From: Clostridium_F caseinilyticum | Lineage (GTDB): Bacteria; Bacillota; Clostridia; Clostridiales; Clostridiaceae | DNA: 64,000 nt | NCBI RefSeq assembly: GCF_046127645.1 | Contig: NZ_CP175919.1 | Strand: one strand, 5' to 3' | Shown: positions 8,904 through 17,615 of the stretch, piece after piece | Layout: each line of letters begins with the position of its first letter | Numbering within the stretch: position 1 is the stretch's first letter | Made by a program: the position numbers and the translations under genes | The notes under the pieces: model-generated | Database searches by the model: none | What the model saw: only the letters and a program-made list of their open reading frames with translations | What the model was told of the DNA's origin: nothing

Positions 8904-10139
8904 TTAATACAGCGGAAGATTCCACAAATCTTTTGGTGTATCAATTCGATTAATGTATAACAAATTTAATTTACCTTCTATATCCATAAGTAGATATTTT
9001 GAAACATCTAATTTAAGGACATTAGTAAAAAACATATCTTTTATAGTTACCTCTTCATTTAGATACCATTTTTCAAAATTCTCTTCAAGCAAATATATAA
9101 TTCCATCCTCACTCAAAACTACAGCTGTGCCTTTCTTAGATTGAACGTCAAACAAATTACCTTCTAAATTATTCAATTCCATATTTATATTCTTTGAATC
9201 TTTATAAAAAGAAACTATCTTAATATATCCTTTATTTCCTGTCACTATAAGTGATCCCTTGTTACTATTTTCATCTTCTAAACATCGAATTTGCCTTATT
9301 TCATCATCTAGAAAATCAATTTTTTCTGTAATAGTAAATTGTTTGCTCTCATATTTAATAAAATACAATTTTCCACTCTTTGTTCCCACTACAAAATAAT
9401 TATCATTTATTTTTTCTAGTGTGGTCCAACTTGGTATAGTACAGTATATATCCTTATGAAAAATCAAACCATATTCATTATTTTCTTTTGTTATTTCAAA
9501 TAAGTTTAACTTTTCATCTCCATTTTCTACTGCAAATAAACCATCCCTAATTGATAAACATCTCCCAAATCCATTAAAATCACAATCTATTTTAACTCTT
9601 TGAACTTTAACCTCTCCATTAACATTAGGCATCTTATCAAAACTATCACTTGAAATTAGATAGCATCCTCCTCTGACTCCTAAAAGTAAAATTTCTTTGT
9701 CATTTAATTTATTCATAAATGAAATTGTCTCTTTTATTTCTTTAATAGAAGGACTCCACTCTACTTCAATTTGATTATGATCAGAAAAATCATCTACAAT
9801 ATCTATATAAAAAAATTGAACTTTTCTATCTATACTACTTGTAATAAAAAGATTTTTATTAATTCTCAATGCAGTTTGCAAAAAACTATCAAAACTAAAA
9901 GCTCCCAATTGTTTTATCGGATTTATCCTCATGGAAGTCTTCTTAATATCATTTGCATAAACCCGATAATAAGGGATTAAATTAGTCAACAATTCCTCTT
10001 CCATTTTTAAAAGTTTGTTTAATTGTTCTTTAAAACTATCATTTAAAATTCCATTTGATTGGCATTCATTTAATTTTTCTCTTAACTCTTCAACTTGTTT
10101 CTTAAACTCCTTTCCGTTTACTGACAAATTTATTTTCAT
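8904..10139 (-). CDS. predicted coiled-coil plus beta-propeller protein, middle gene of the MoxR/VWA operon
   Basis: A 411-residue protein of unrecognised family. Residues 1-60 are charged and helical (coiled-coil-like). The remainder is a chain of short beta-rich units with recurring patterns such as LFITSSIDRKVQFFYI, YFVVGTKSGKLYFIKY, SLIVTGNKGYIKIVSF and TAVVLSEDGIIYLLEE, which read like WD40/PQQ-type propeller blades. There is no signal peptide or membrane segment. Its ATG overlaps the upstream ATPase stop (ATGA) with GGAGG 8 bases before it, so the two are translationally coupled. A plausible role is scaffold or client recognition for the ATPase-VWA pair; the propeller call comes from pattern reading only. 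Confidence 0.65.
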   Translation of the reverse strand: MKINLSVNGKEFKKQVEELREKLNECQSNGILNDSFKEQLNKLLKMEEELLTNLIPYYRVYANDIKKTSMRINPIKQLGAFSFDSFLQTALRINKNLFITSSIDRKVQFFYIDIVDDFSDHNQIEVEWSPSIKEIKETISFMNKLNDKEILLLGVRGGCYLISSDSFDKMPNVNGEVKVQRVKIDCDFNGFGRCLSIRDGLFAVENGDEKLNLFEITKENNEYGLIFHKDIYCTIPSWTTLEKINDNYFVVGTKSGKLYFIKYESKQFTITEKIDFLDDEIRQIRCLEDENSNKGSLIVTGNKGYIKIVSFYKDSKNINMELNNLEGNLFDVQSKKGTAVVLSEDGIIYLLEENFEKWYLNEEVTIKDMFFTNVLKLDVSKYLLMDIEGKLNLLYINRIDTPKDLWNLPLY

Positions 10140-12247
10140 TTTTCTCCTCCATTGCCTTCTAAGTATTCAAGTAAATCTTTTGAACGCTCTAAATGAGATA
10201 ATTGCTGGTCCAATCTTTGATATTCTTTTGCATCAATTTGCGATGAATCATCAATAGCAGCTTCAAAAGTTTCTTTTAATTCTTTTGGCAAAGTTTTTCT
10301 TGTAGTTCCTTTTCCAAATATTAAATGAATTACATCTAAATAGCTTAAAGTTTCTATTAATGGGCGAACATATTGATATGAACGAGTACGAATTTCATCA
10401 TATGTTGTGGTTGCTTCTCCTATACCTTTTGACTCAACCTTCCATCCTTCTCCCATAGGGAAAAATCCAAAACGTACTGCTTGTGAGAGAATATAGTTTT
10501 GGTCGTCAGGATAAGTGATTGAACTAATAAAGCCATCCCACAAAGCTTTGCTTAAGTCTTTTTCTTCTCCCAAATTCCAATTATCTAAAACATGTAAAAT
10601 ATTACGGATTGATAATACAGATTCTCTCAGTTCTAGTTCATCCACTCCACAATCTTTTTGTGCTTCGTCATCTTTCCATTTACCCATAAAAACATTTTGA
10701 GTAACTCTGCACAATTGACAAAATCTAAACAATTCTTCTAATGTCCTTTTGGAATTAGGGAAATGAATATTTCCATTTTCATCAGCTAATCGCGCTATTA
10801 TTATTCTAAAAAGTTCATTCCTTTCTGGAAACTCTTGATCTTCTAAAGAACCAATTGTTTTTTGAGGTACATAATTGTATTCAATGGTTACGAAACGTGA
10901 TTTAAATGCTGGATTTAACTCATTTGTTCCTTCATAATTAACCATTTGGCTTGACAGGTTTCCTGTACCAATAAATCCAAATCCAGGTTTAATCAGAACA
11001 GGACCAACTCCTGTGATATAAGCCGTATTTCCGGCATGACGTTGCAGTATATCATTTAAAGCAATTAAATTTTGCATGGCAATTGTATTTAATTCATCTA
11101 CAATTACAGGACGCCCTTCTCTTACTGCAATCAAAATTTCTCTTTCTATTTTTTTGATTTCAGTACCAAAAGCACTATTGCTTGCTACCAATAAATCAGA
11201 AAAACTTTTCCATATTTGAATCTTAAGCTGTAACTGTTCTTCATCAGTCATCTTCTCTAGTCTAGTTCTATGCTCATCCATCCACCCATAAAAATCTCCT
11301 ATAATCATATTCAAATAATCAGAATAAGATCCTTTAGAGAAACTGTGTTTAAGAGTCAAAGTTTTCTCTACAAACATATCTTCATAAGTTAAATTGTGAG
11401 ATCCAGATATAAACAGCGGTTGCAGAAATTCTATTTCTTCTTTACTTCCATTAGTTAAAATATTTTTATAATAAAGTTTTCTTTCTTCATTAAATTCTCC
11501 AAATTTTTTAACAGCATCTTTTTCTGTAGCCTTTGGATTTTTAGAAAACCATTTTTCCATTTTATCTTCTAATTCTCTTTGCATTCTATTTTGAATAGTA
11601 AAATCTAGGGCTGCTTCAGTTGCTAATTGTGTTTTGCCGCTTCCCAAATGCCCTACAATATATACAGGTACACCTAAATTCAACGAATCTATTACTTTTT
11701 GTTTAGCTTTAACTACATAAGGCACAGTAACTAACCGTTGTTTATGTTGAGTTTCTATATCACTTATCAATTGACGTTTATAATAAAATTCCCATGCTTC
11801 TGGAGAATTTTCTAGAATTGTCTCTAACTCTTTTTCTAATCTTTTTATGCGATCAACTCTATATCTTGTAGCTGAATTACTGACATAATGACTATAGTTA
11901 TTACTCTCGCTATTGACTCTTCTTTCTAAACGGAGAAAAAACTTTTCATATTCAATTGAATTTTCAATTTCTTTTATCGTTTTTCCCTTATTTACTCTTT
12001 CTTTTTCTACATAAGCTTTATATTTTTCATAATATATATTGCTTTTTTTTAAATTTAGAGAGATTTCATAATCTCTTTCTTCAAATTTTCGGAAAGCCTT
12101 AAAAAACGCCCCTTGTTCTTCTATTTTTTTATTATTCTTATATTCTGATGACTTTAAAGCTTCCTTTCGTAAATCATCTTCATAGTAACTTTGCATTTCT
12201 TCTATAGTAGGAATATAATCTTGTTTTAAATCTTTTTTTTCTTTCAC
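10136..12247 (-). CDS. MoxR-like AAA+ ATPase with long helical N-terminus
   Basis: A 703-residue protein. Residues 1-170 are strongly charged and coiled-coil-like. The AAA+ core has Walker A GHLGSGKT (199-206), Walker B VIVDEL (381-386), a sensor-1 Asn in IGTGNLS, and an Arg-finger-like NPAFKSRF. The 175-residue gap between Walker A and B is unusually long and includes a charged insertion. The resemblance to MoxR/RavA/CobS chaperone ATPases and the VWA gene downstream make this an ATPase-VWA machine. The start is GTG at 12247: AAAGGAGG lies 8 bases upstream and no ATG fits better. First gene of a three-gene operon; distinct from RavA-ViaA by the middle propeller-like gene. Confidence 0.8.
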   Translation of the reverse strand: MKEKKDLKQDYIPTIEEMQSYYEDDLRKEALKSSEYKNNKKIEEQGAFFKAFRKFEERDYEISLNLKKSNIYYEKYKAYVEKERVNKGKTIKEIENSIEYEKFFLRLERRVNSESNNYSHYVSNSATRYRVDRIKRLEKELETILENSPEAWEFYYKRQLISDIETQHKQRLVTVPYVVKAKQKVIDSLNLGVPVYIVGHLGSGKTQLATEAALDFTIQNRMQRELEDKMEKWFSKNPKATEKDAVKKFGEFNEERKLYYKNILTNGSKEEIEFLQPLFISGSHNLTYEDMFVEKTLTLKHSFSKGSYSDYLNMIIGDFYGWMDEHRTRLEKMTDEEQLQLKIQIWKSFSDLLVASNSAFGTEIKKIEREILIAVREGRPVIVDELNTIAMQNLIALNDILQRHAGNTAYITGVGPVLIKPGFGFIGTGNLSSQMVNYEGTNELNPAFKSRFVTIEYNYVPQKTIGSLEDQEFPERNELFRIIIARLADENGNIHFPNSKRTLEELFRFCQLCRVTQNVFMGKWKDDEAQKDCGVDELELRESVLSIRNILHVLDNWNLGEEKDLSKALWDGFISSITYPDDQNYILSQAVRFGFFPMGEGWKVESKGIGEATTTYDEIRTRSYQYVRPLIETLSYLDVIHLIFGKGTTRKTLPKELKETFEAAIDDSSQIDAKEYQRLDQQLSHLERSKDLLEYLEGNGGEK

Positions 12248-12325
12248 AGAAGTTTCCTCCTTTGCATGATGTTTTATTATATATTAATATACCAATTAGC
12301 AATATAAATAATAACTACATATAAA

Positions 12326-12360
12326 TTAAAATCCCGATTTTTAAAAATTCGGGATTTTAA
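12326..12360 (-). terminator. terminator after oleate hydratase
   Basis: TTAAAATCCCGA at 12326-12337 and TCGGGATTTTAA at 12349-12360 form a perfect stem; on the minus strand the stem ends in TTTTAATTTA. It sits 26 bases past the oleate hydratase stop. Confidence 0.7.
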
Positions 12361-12385
12361 TCATATTATCTAACTGCAAATGCCA

Positions 12386-14179
12386 TTAAATAATTCCATA
12401 TTCTTTTAATAACTTTTCAATATCTGTTCCTGCTACTTGTTTTAAAACTTTACGTTTAGCCATTGGTGGCAAATCAAGTTTTGGTTTTTCTCCATCTAAT
12501 AAACATACACCTGCATTTAATAAATAACGAATATCATATCTTGAAGAAAATACCTCAGGAACTCCTTTTTCAACTCCAGTTAAAACATATACTGCTTCCA
12601 TAGCTGTACGGCCTGAGTATTCTATAGTAAATACAGTATCGCGGCCTGGATCATCTAATGTTTCAGCAAATTGTCCAAGGAAAGCAAAGTTTACTGCATT
12701 CTTTGGTACAACATATGGACGATCTCCAGCTGTACGAGGCATAAATTGAGATGTTATAAATGGCATCATAACAGGAATTGCGCTACATGATTCTGCTAGC
12801 TCTTCAATTTTATCTATAGGAACTCCTATATGATATAACCATTCTTTTGTGATTTCCTTACCAGTACAATCTCTCATAGGTTTTTTAATATAATCTCCAG
12901 GAACATCAGAGAATAAACCATATACCCAAACTAGAACATCTTTTTCCGGCTGTCCATAATATTGTTCTTGACGGTTTATTGTCCAACTCATCAACCATGA
13001 AGAGTCAAGTGCTGTAACTATTCCACCTGTTACAGTACGTCCGCCATATGGTGAGCGTTTTGTGATTTTTTCAATGTACTCAGGAACACGTTCATCATGG
13101 CAAGTTACTGTACAAGATTCCCAATTAGATTTTTCTGTATCTGTACAGAATTTATCTGGATTTCCAAATTCATCTGATTGAGCTGCTATATTTCTCCATA
13201 GCCTCCAGCATCCTTCCGGTTCTCTATTAAATGGTGCAGGAGTATTGTCATCACCATATCCTGAACCTTCAGTCATAGAACCGTTAGTGATAAATACTAA
13301 GTCATTTTCTGTTAAATCAATAGAAATATCTTTTCCAGATTTATCTGTTGCAACTATTCTCTTTGCAACCTTTTTATCATCTGAAATTGAGAATTCAACA
13401 TTATCAACAGTAACCCCATATTCAAATTTAGCACCATGATCTTCTAAATATTTAACCATAGGTTTTATAAATGAAGTGAATTGATCATGTCTTGAAAATT
13501 GTAAAGCTGAAAGATTTGGAAGTCCCCCAACATGGTGAATGAAACGATTCATATATAATTTCATCTCTAAAGCACTATGCCAATTTTCAAAAGCAAACAT
13601 TGTTCTCCAATATGTCCAAAAATCAGTGTCTAAAAGTTCTTCAGAGAAAATATCTTCAATAGATTTATCTTCAAGTTCTTCATCTGGTACATTTACAAAA
13701 GCAGCTAATTCTTTTGCTAAATCTTGGCCCAAATTGAATTTTCCATTATCATGGCGTTCACCTTGATTTTTAGTAATACGACAATTGCTAGAATTTGGAT
13801 CATCATAGTTTGTATAATAAAAATGATCTAAAACAGTCATATTAGGATCTTCTGTAGATGGTAATGAACTAAATAAACTCCATAGAACTTCAAAATGGTG
13901 ACCCATTTCACGTCCACCACGTGCTACATAGCCCATATTTTGACGAACCTCTCCGTCCATAGATCCACCAGGAATATCTAATTGCTCTAAGAAGGTAATT
14001 TTGCTACCATCCATGTGAGCATCACGAATTAAAAAGCAACCAGCAGCCAAAGCCCCAATTCCAGTACCAATTAAATAAGCTTTTTTATCCTCAATTCCCT
14101 TAGGCTTTCTTGCATTTACTAGAGCATGATAACTTCCATTTGTAAGGGTAAGTCTATCATCATGTGTCTTTAATTTCAT
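12386..14179 (-). CDS. ohyA: oleate hydratase (myosin-cross-reactive antigen family)
   Basis: A 597-residue FAD-dependent hydratase that adds water across the cis-9 double bond of oleate and similar unsaturated fatty acids, giving 10-hydroxy acids. The N-terminal dinucleotide-binding motif GTGIGALAAGCFL and the following FLEQLDIPGGSMDG match the family, as does the length. Other family blocks visible are MGHHFEVLWSLFSSLPS, RHDQFTSFIKPM and PRTAGDRPYVVPKNAVNFAF. In anaerobes it is usually viewed as detoxifying free unsaturated fatty acids at the membrane. A good AGAGGGGG site precedes ATG 14179. The TetR-type regulator 327 bases upstream on the same strand is the likely controller. Confidence 0.93.
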   Translation of the reverse strand: MKLKTHDDRLTLTNGSYHALVNARKPKGIEDKKAYLIGTGIGALAAGCFLIRDAHMDGSKITFLEQLDIPGGSMDGEVRQNMGYVARGGREMGHHFEVLWSLFSSLPSTEDPNMTVLDHFYYTNYDDPNSSNCRITKNQGERHDNGKFNLGQDLAKELAAFVNVPDEELEDKSIEDIFSEELLDTDFWTYWRTMFAFENWHSALEMKLYMNRFIHHVGGLPNLSALQFSRHDQFTSFIKPMVKYLEDHGAKFEYGVTVDNVEFSISDDKKVAKRIVATDKSGKDISIDLTENDLVFITNGSMTEGSGYGDDNTPAPFNREPEGCWRLWRNIAAQSDEFGNPDKFCTDTEKSNWESCTVTCHDERVPEYIEKITKRSPYGGRTVTGGIVTALDSSWLMSWTINRQEQYYGQPEKDVLVWVYGLFSDVPGDYIKKPMRDCTGKEITKEWLYHIGVPIDKIEELAESCSAIPVMMPFITSQFMPRTAGDRPYVVPKNAVNFAFLGQFAETLDDPGRDTVFTIEYSGRTAMEAVYVLTGVEKGVPEVFSSRYDIRYLLNAGVCLLDGEKPKLDLPPMAKRKVLKQVAGTDIEKLLKEYGII

Positions 14180-14262
14180 TATTATCCCCCTCTTTCTTAA
14201 CTTTTTAATAGTTTCACAAATGTTAATATTATATTTAGAGTTCTTCTATATTTACTCTACCA

Positions 14263-14294
14263 GTATGCCTATATGTTGTAATATATACTCATAC
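14263..14294. promoter_or_regulatory. candidate operator upstream of oleate hydratase
   Basis: GTATGCCTATAT and ATATACTCATAC form an imperfect 12-bp inverted repeat (10 of 12 matching) with an 8-bp spacer, 84-115 bases before the hydratase start. Its size suits a TetR dimer and it lies downstream of the TetR-family gene. Nothing else was identified in 14180-14505. Confidence 0.35.
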
Positions 14295-14505
14295 GTTATA
14301 ATAAATGATAAGTCCTCCTTTAAATTTGTGGATACTTATTATCTATAAGATCTCTATAAATCTATAATATAGTTTTTTTGTGTCTTTTTCATTAGATAAA
14401 CAAATCGCTATGTTTAAAATTCGAACACTACAATTTTTTTATCTAATTTTTAGGCATATATATCAAAATGTCTGATAAAAAAAAGGATTCTCCTATTGAT
14501 TTTTA

Positions 14506-15075
14506 CTATATATCATTTAAATTAGCACTTCTCTTAAGGGATAACTCAATATTTCCATCGAAAAGCTGCCCAATTCGTCTGATGATAGTATCGGGATCTT
14601 CTTTCATTCCGGCAGCAATCCACTGTACTACCATTTCAGTAAGAGCACACTGATAAAATGAAGCAATTAGTTTTATATCTTCCGAAGAAGCTGAGATACC
14701 ATCGCTTACTCTTTCAATATACCGAATCATCACATTTCCTGATACATTGTATATATAGTTCACTAGTTCTTCTCTCTGCATGGAATTATATACATGATAA
14801 ACGGCTGTTTTGTTTTCTAAAGCAAATTTAGCAGCTACAATAAAGCTCTCCTCCCAGGAAAGTGTATCATTATATTCATCAATGACTGTCTGAAGTTCTG
14901 TTTGGAAAATTTCTGATAGAAGTGCATATATATCTGTGTAATAATAATAAAAAGTATTTCTGTTGATTTCACATGATGTAGCAATGTCCTTAACCGTGAT
15001 TTTGTTAAGTGGACGCTCATTCAACATCTTTATGAATACTTCACGAATCATTTTTTTGGTGTATTGTTGTGCCAA
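14506..15075 (-). CDS. TetR/AcrR-family transcriptional regulator
   Basis: A 189-residue repressor-type protein. Residues about 10-55 form the helix-turn-helix (NKITVKDIATSCEINRNTFYYYYTDIYALL). The C-terminal domain (about 75-180) is the ligand-binding helical part and resembles the DhaS-like subfamily. It lies upstream of oleate hydratase on the same strand; an unsaturated fatty acid ligand is a reasonable but unproven guess. A GGGGTGGGG-like purine-rich site precedes the ATG at 15075. Confidence 0.82.
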   Translation of the reverse strand: MAQQYTKKMIREVFIKMLNERPLNKITVKDIATSCEINRNTFYYYYTDIYALLSEIFQTELQTVIDEYNDTLSWEESFIVAAKFALENKTAVYHVYNSMQREELVNYIYNVSGNVMIRYIERVSDGISASSEDIKLIASFYQCALTEMVVQWIAAGMKEDPDTIIRRIGQLFDGNIELSLKRSANLNDI

Positions 15076-15233
15076 TTCCCCACCCCCTTAATGATTTATC
15101 TGTATTCAAAATTATACCATATAGTAAGTTATTTTTATACAATTTTATTGTAGCACAACTTTTATAGATTATAATAAACTCTTGTTTTTATTCTTCCTTT
15201 TTTTAAACTTATTCTCTTGATTTTGGAATATGT

Positions 15234-15264
15234 AAAAAAGCCCACAGTATATACTTGTGAGCCT
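15234..15264 (-). terminator. terminator after rlmCD
   Basis: On the minus strand GGCTCACA pairs with TGTGGGCT (two G-U pairs, 9-nt loop) and is followed by TTTTTT. It is about 140 bases beyond the methyltransferase stop. The remainder of 15076-15405 is AT-rich with nothing further seen. Confidence 0.7.
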
Positions 15265-15405
15265 TCAAATCCGTTTTCTATTTGAATCAATTATTTTTCC
15301 CATTAAATAATCTTACTCTACTATTAAATTTATAGAATAAGATTAGTGGAAAACAGGTGGCAAATGAATGATTTTTATAGTTTAAAATTAATTATACCAT
15401 TGATA

Positions 15406-16773
15406 TTACTTACTTAGCTTTACTACAGTCTCTAAATGTGGTGTGTGGGGGAACATGTCCATGCCCTTAACCTTTTCTAATTTATATCCATTATCTATAA
15501 GATATTCTAAATCATTCACTAAAGTTTTTGGATTACAAGATACATATATTATTTCCTTAGGTGCAAATTTAACCACATATTCTAAAGCTACTGGATGTAC
15601 TCCTGGTCTTGGTGGGTCCAATATAATTATATCTGGTTTATGCTTTACATCTTTTATAACCTTTGCTACATCTCCAGCTATAAATTCGCAGTTATTTAAG
15701 CCATTTAATTTTGCATTTTCATTAGCTGCCTTAACTGCTTCCTCTATTAATTCTACACCTATAACTTTTTTAGCCTTTGGTGCAACTATTTGACCTATAG
15801 TTCCTGTACCACAATAAAGGTCAAAAACTACTTTTGAATTAGCATCACCTAAAAAGTCTTTTACTATGCTATATAAGGTTTCTGCTCCCTTTGAATTTGT
15901 TTGGAAAAAGGCTTCTGGAGCTATTTTAAATTTTAATCCTAATAATTCTTCTATTATATAATCTCTTCCATATAATATTTCTAATTTATCCACCTGAACT
16001 ACATCAGATAAGGTGTCATTTATAGTATGAAGAATTCCTTTTATTTGTCCTTTGTATTCTCCACTTAATAATATATCTACTATTTCTTTAAAATCAAACT
16101 CCATTTGAGATGTAGTTACAATATTTACTAATATCTCTCCTGTATTTTTAGCCTTTCTTATAACTAAATTTCTTAAAAAGCCTTCATGACTCATTACTCT
16201 ATATTTAGGTAATCCTTTTTTATTAAAACAATTAACCACAGTTGTTAATATATTCCTAAAATCTTTATCCACAATTTCACAATTATCCACAGTTATAATA
16301 GAAAAACTTCTATTTTTAACATGCATACCAAGAGTAAGCTCTCCGCCTTTTTCCATATCCCCAAAGGTGAATTCCATTTTATTTCTATATTCATATTCTT
16401 CTGGACTTTTTTCTATCCCTAAAAATTCAAATCCTTCTATTCCCTTATTCTTAAATAACTTTAATAATTGAGTTTTCTTTAATTCTAACTGTTTTTCATA
16501 AGATATGTATTGAGTTGAGCATCCTCCACATTGACCAAAATGAGGACATTTATTTTCTATTGCATAATCTACATTTTCTATTATTTCTAGAAGTTTAGCT
16601 TGAACATATTCTCTTCTTTTCTTGGTTACCTTTGCTAAAACCTTTTGTCCTGGAATTGTTCCTTTTATATAAACCGGCAAACCATCCTTTTGTGCTATGC
16701 CTGTTCCTGGAAATTCTGTTTCTTCTATAAGAAATTCATACTCCTTACCTTTTCTCATATATTTATTTTTCAT
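15406..16773 (-). CDS. rlmCD: 23S rRNA (uracil-5-)-methyltransferase, RlmCD/RumA family
   Basis: A 455-residue SAM-dependent enzyme that makes 5-methyluridine in rRNA. It begins with a TRAM RNA-binding domain (about residues 8-68), then a Cys cluster CPHFGQCGGC that with a later Cys holds a 4Fe-4S cluster, then the Rossmann methyltransferase with DLYCGTGTIG and the DPPRPG motif. The catalytic Cys is in YVSCNPKTL near the C-terminus. Family members in Firmicutes methylate 23S rRNA positions 747 and 1939. The ribosome site GAAAGG is very close to ATG 16773; ATG at residue 6 is an alternative start. Apparently monocistronic. Confidence 0.85.
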   Translation of the reverse strand: MKNKYMRKGKEYEFLIEETEFPGTGIAQKDGLPVYIKGTIPGQKVLAKVTKKRREYVQAKLLEIIENVDYAIENKCPHFGQCGGCSTQYISYEKQLELKKTQLLKLFKNKGIEGFEFLGIEKSPEEYEYRNKMEFTFGDMEKGGELTLGMHVKNRSFSIITVDNCEIVDKDFRNILTTVVNCFNKKGLPKYRVMSHEGFLRNLVIRKAKNTGEILVNIVTTSQMEFDFKEIVDILLSGEYKGQIKGILHTINDTLSDVVQVDKLEILYGRDYIIEELLGLKFKIAPEAFFQTNSKGAETLYSIVKDFLGDANSKVVFDLYCGTGTIGQIVAPKAKKVIGVELIEEAVKAANENAKLNGLNNCEFIAGDVAKVIKDVKHKPDIIILDPPRPGVHPVALEYVVKFAPKEIIYVSCNPKTLVNDLEYLIDNGYKLEKVKGMDMFPHTPHLETVVKLSK

Positions 16774-16814
16774 CCTTTCAGAGTAAATTTATTTTAAGTA
16801 CCTTATTTACAATA

Positions 16815-16861
16815 TTAAAAAATAATAATTAAGAGTTCTTTTGTAGATACTCTTAATTATT
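16815..16861 (-). terminator. terminator after the small acidic membrane protein gene
   Basis: ATAATTAAGAGT (16824-16835) pairs perfectly with ACTCTTAATTAT (16849-16860). On the minus strand it continues into TATTTTTTAA. It starts 8 bases past the stop. Confidence 0.7.
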
Positions 16862-16868
16862 GTTTATT

Positions 16869-17288
16869 CTATTTATTTTTTTTATTAAATTTAGATTTTA
16901 TGTATGGATAGAATAAAGATACTACTAAATATACTATAAATAGCATTCCCCAAGCATCCTTAACATATAACCCTACTATATATCTTAGAATTAATCCTAC
17001 TACTGCTAATCCTCCTATAGATACTATAAAAATTCCTAAAGTGTTTTTTATTCCTTCTTTAAAGTATTGAAAAAAACTTAATTTATCCTTTGAAATGTTA
17101 TGCTCTACAGTTTCTTCTTTTTTATCTTTCTCTATAGAATCATTAACTTTCTCTTTTTCATTTTCTAAAGTTTTTTCATCCTCTACAAAATCATCAACTT
17201 TACCTACTTCTTTATTTTCTTCTTTTTCTAATACTTTTTCTGTATTTTCTACTTGCTCAGAATTCTTCATTTCTTCTTTATCTAACAT
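16869..17288 (-). CDS. small acidic protein with C-terminal membrane segments, function unknown
   Basis: A 139-residue protein of no recognised family. Residues 1-68 are almost wholly Glu, Lys, Asp, Asn and Val, likely disordered or coiled-coil. Residues about 80-103 (TLGIFIVSIGGLAVVGLILRY) and 110-130 (GMLFIVYLVVSLFYPYI) are two hydrophobic segments, followed by a basic tail (KSKFNKKNK). A strong AAGGAGG precedes ATG 17288. Divergent from the LtaS-like gene across a 327-bp AT-rich gap in which no specific site was recognised. The charged domain probably faces the cytoplasm; no function is proposed. Confidence 0.7.
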   Translation of the reverse strand: MLDKEEMKNSEQVENTEKVLEKEENKEVGKVDDFVEDEKTLENEKEKVNDSIEKDKKEETVEHNISKDKLSFFQYFKEGIKNTLGIFIVSIGGLAVVGLILRYIVGLYVKDAWGMLFIVYLVVSLFYPYIKSKFNKKNK

Positions 17289-17615
17289 CTATTATTCCTC
17301 CTTACATTTTACATCCAAGTCAAATTATATTATGCTATAAATATTAGTACTATGTAAATATATTATATGCTTGTAGTTTATATGTTTTTAATAAATTATT
17401 ATTTTCTTAATAAAAAATCCATACTCTTCTTAATTCTTACATCAAGATAACATTTTTCAATTAATCTTTATTACAATTATCCTATTTATAGTTTATACTA
17501 TATAAAGAGGATTTTAAATTTTTTCTATATAATATTAAACTTTTTATAAAATTCTAATATTATATATTTTAAATTAAATCCAATTGATATTATAACATAT
17601 AAAGGAAAGGTGAAC

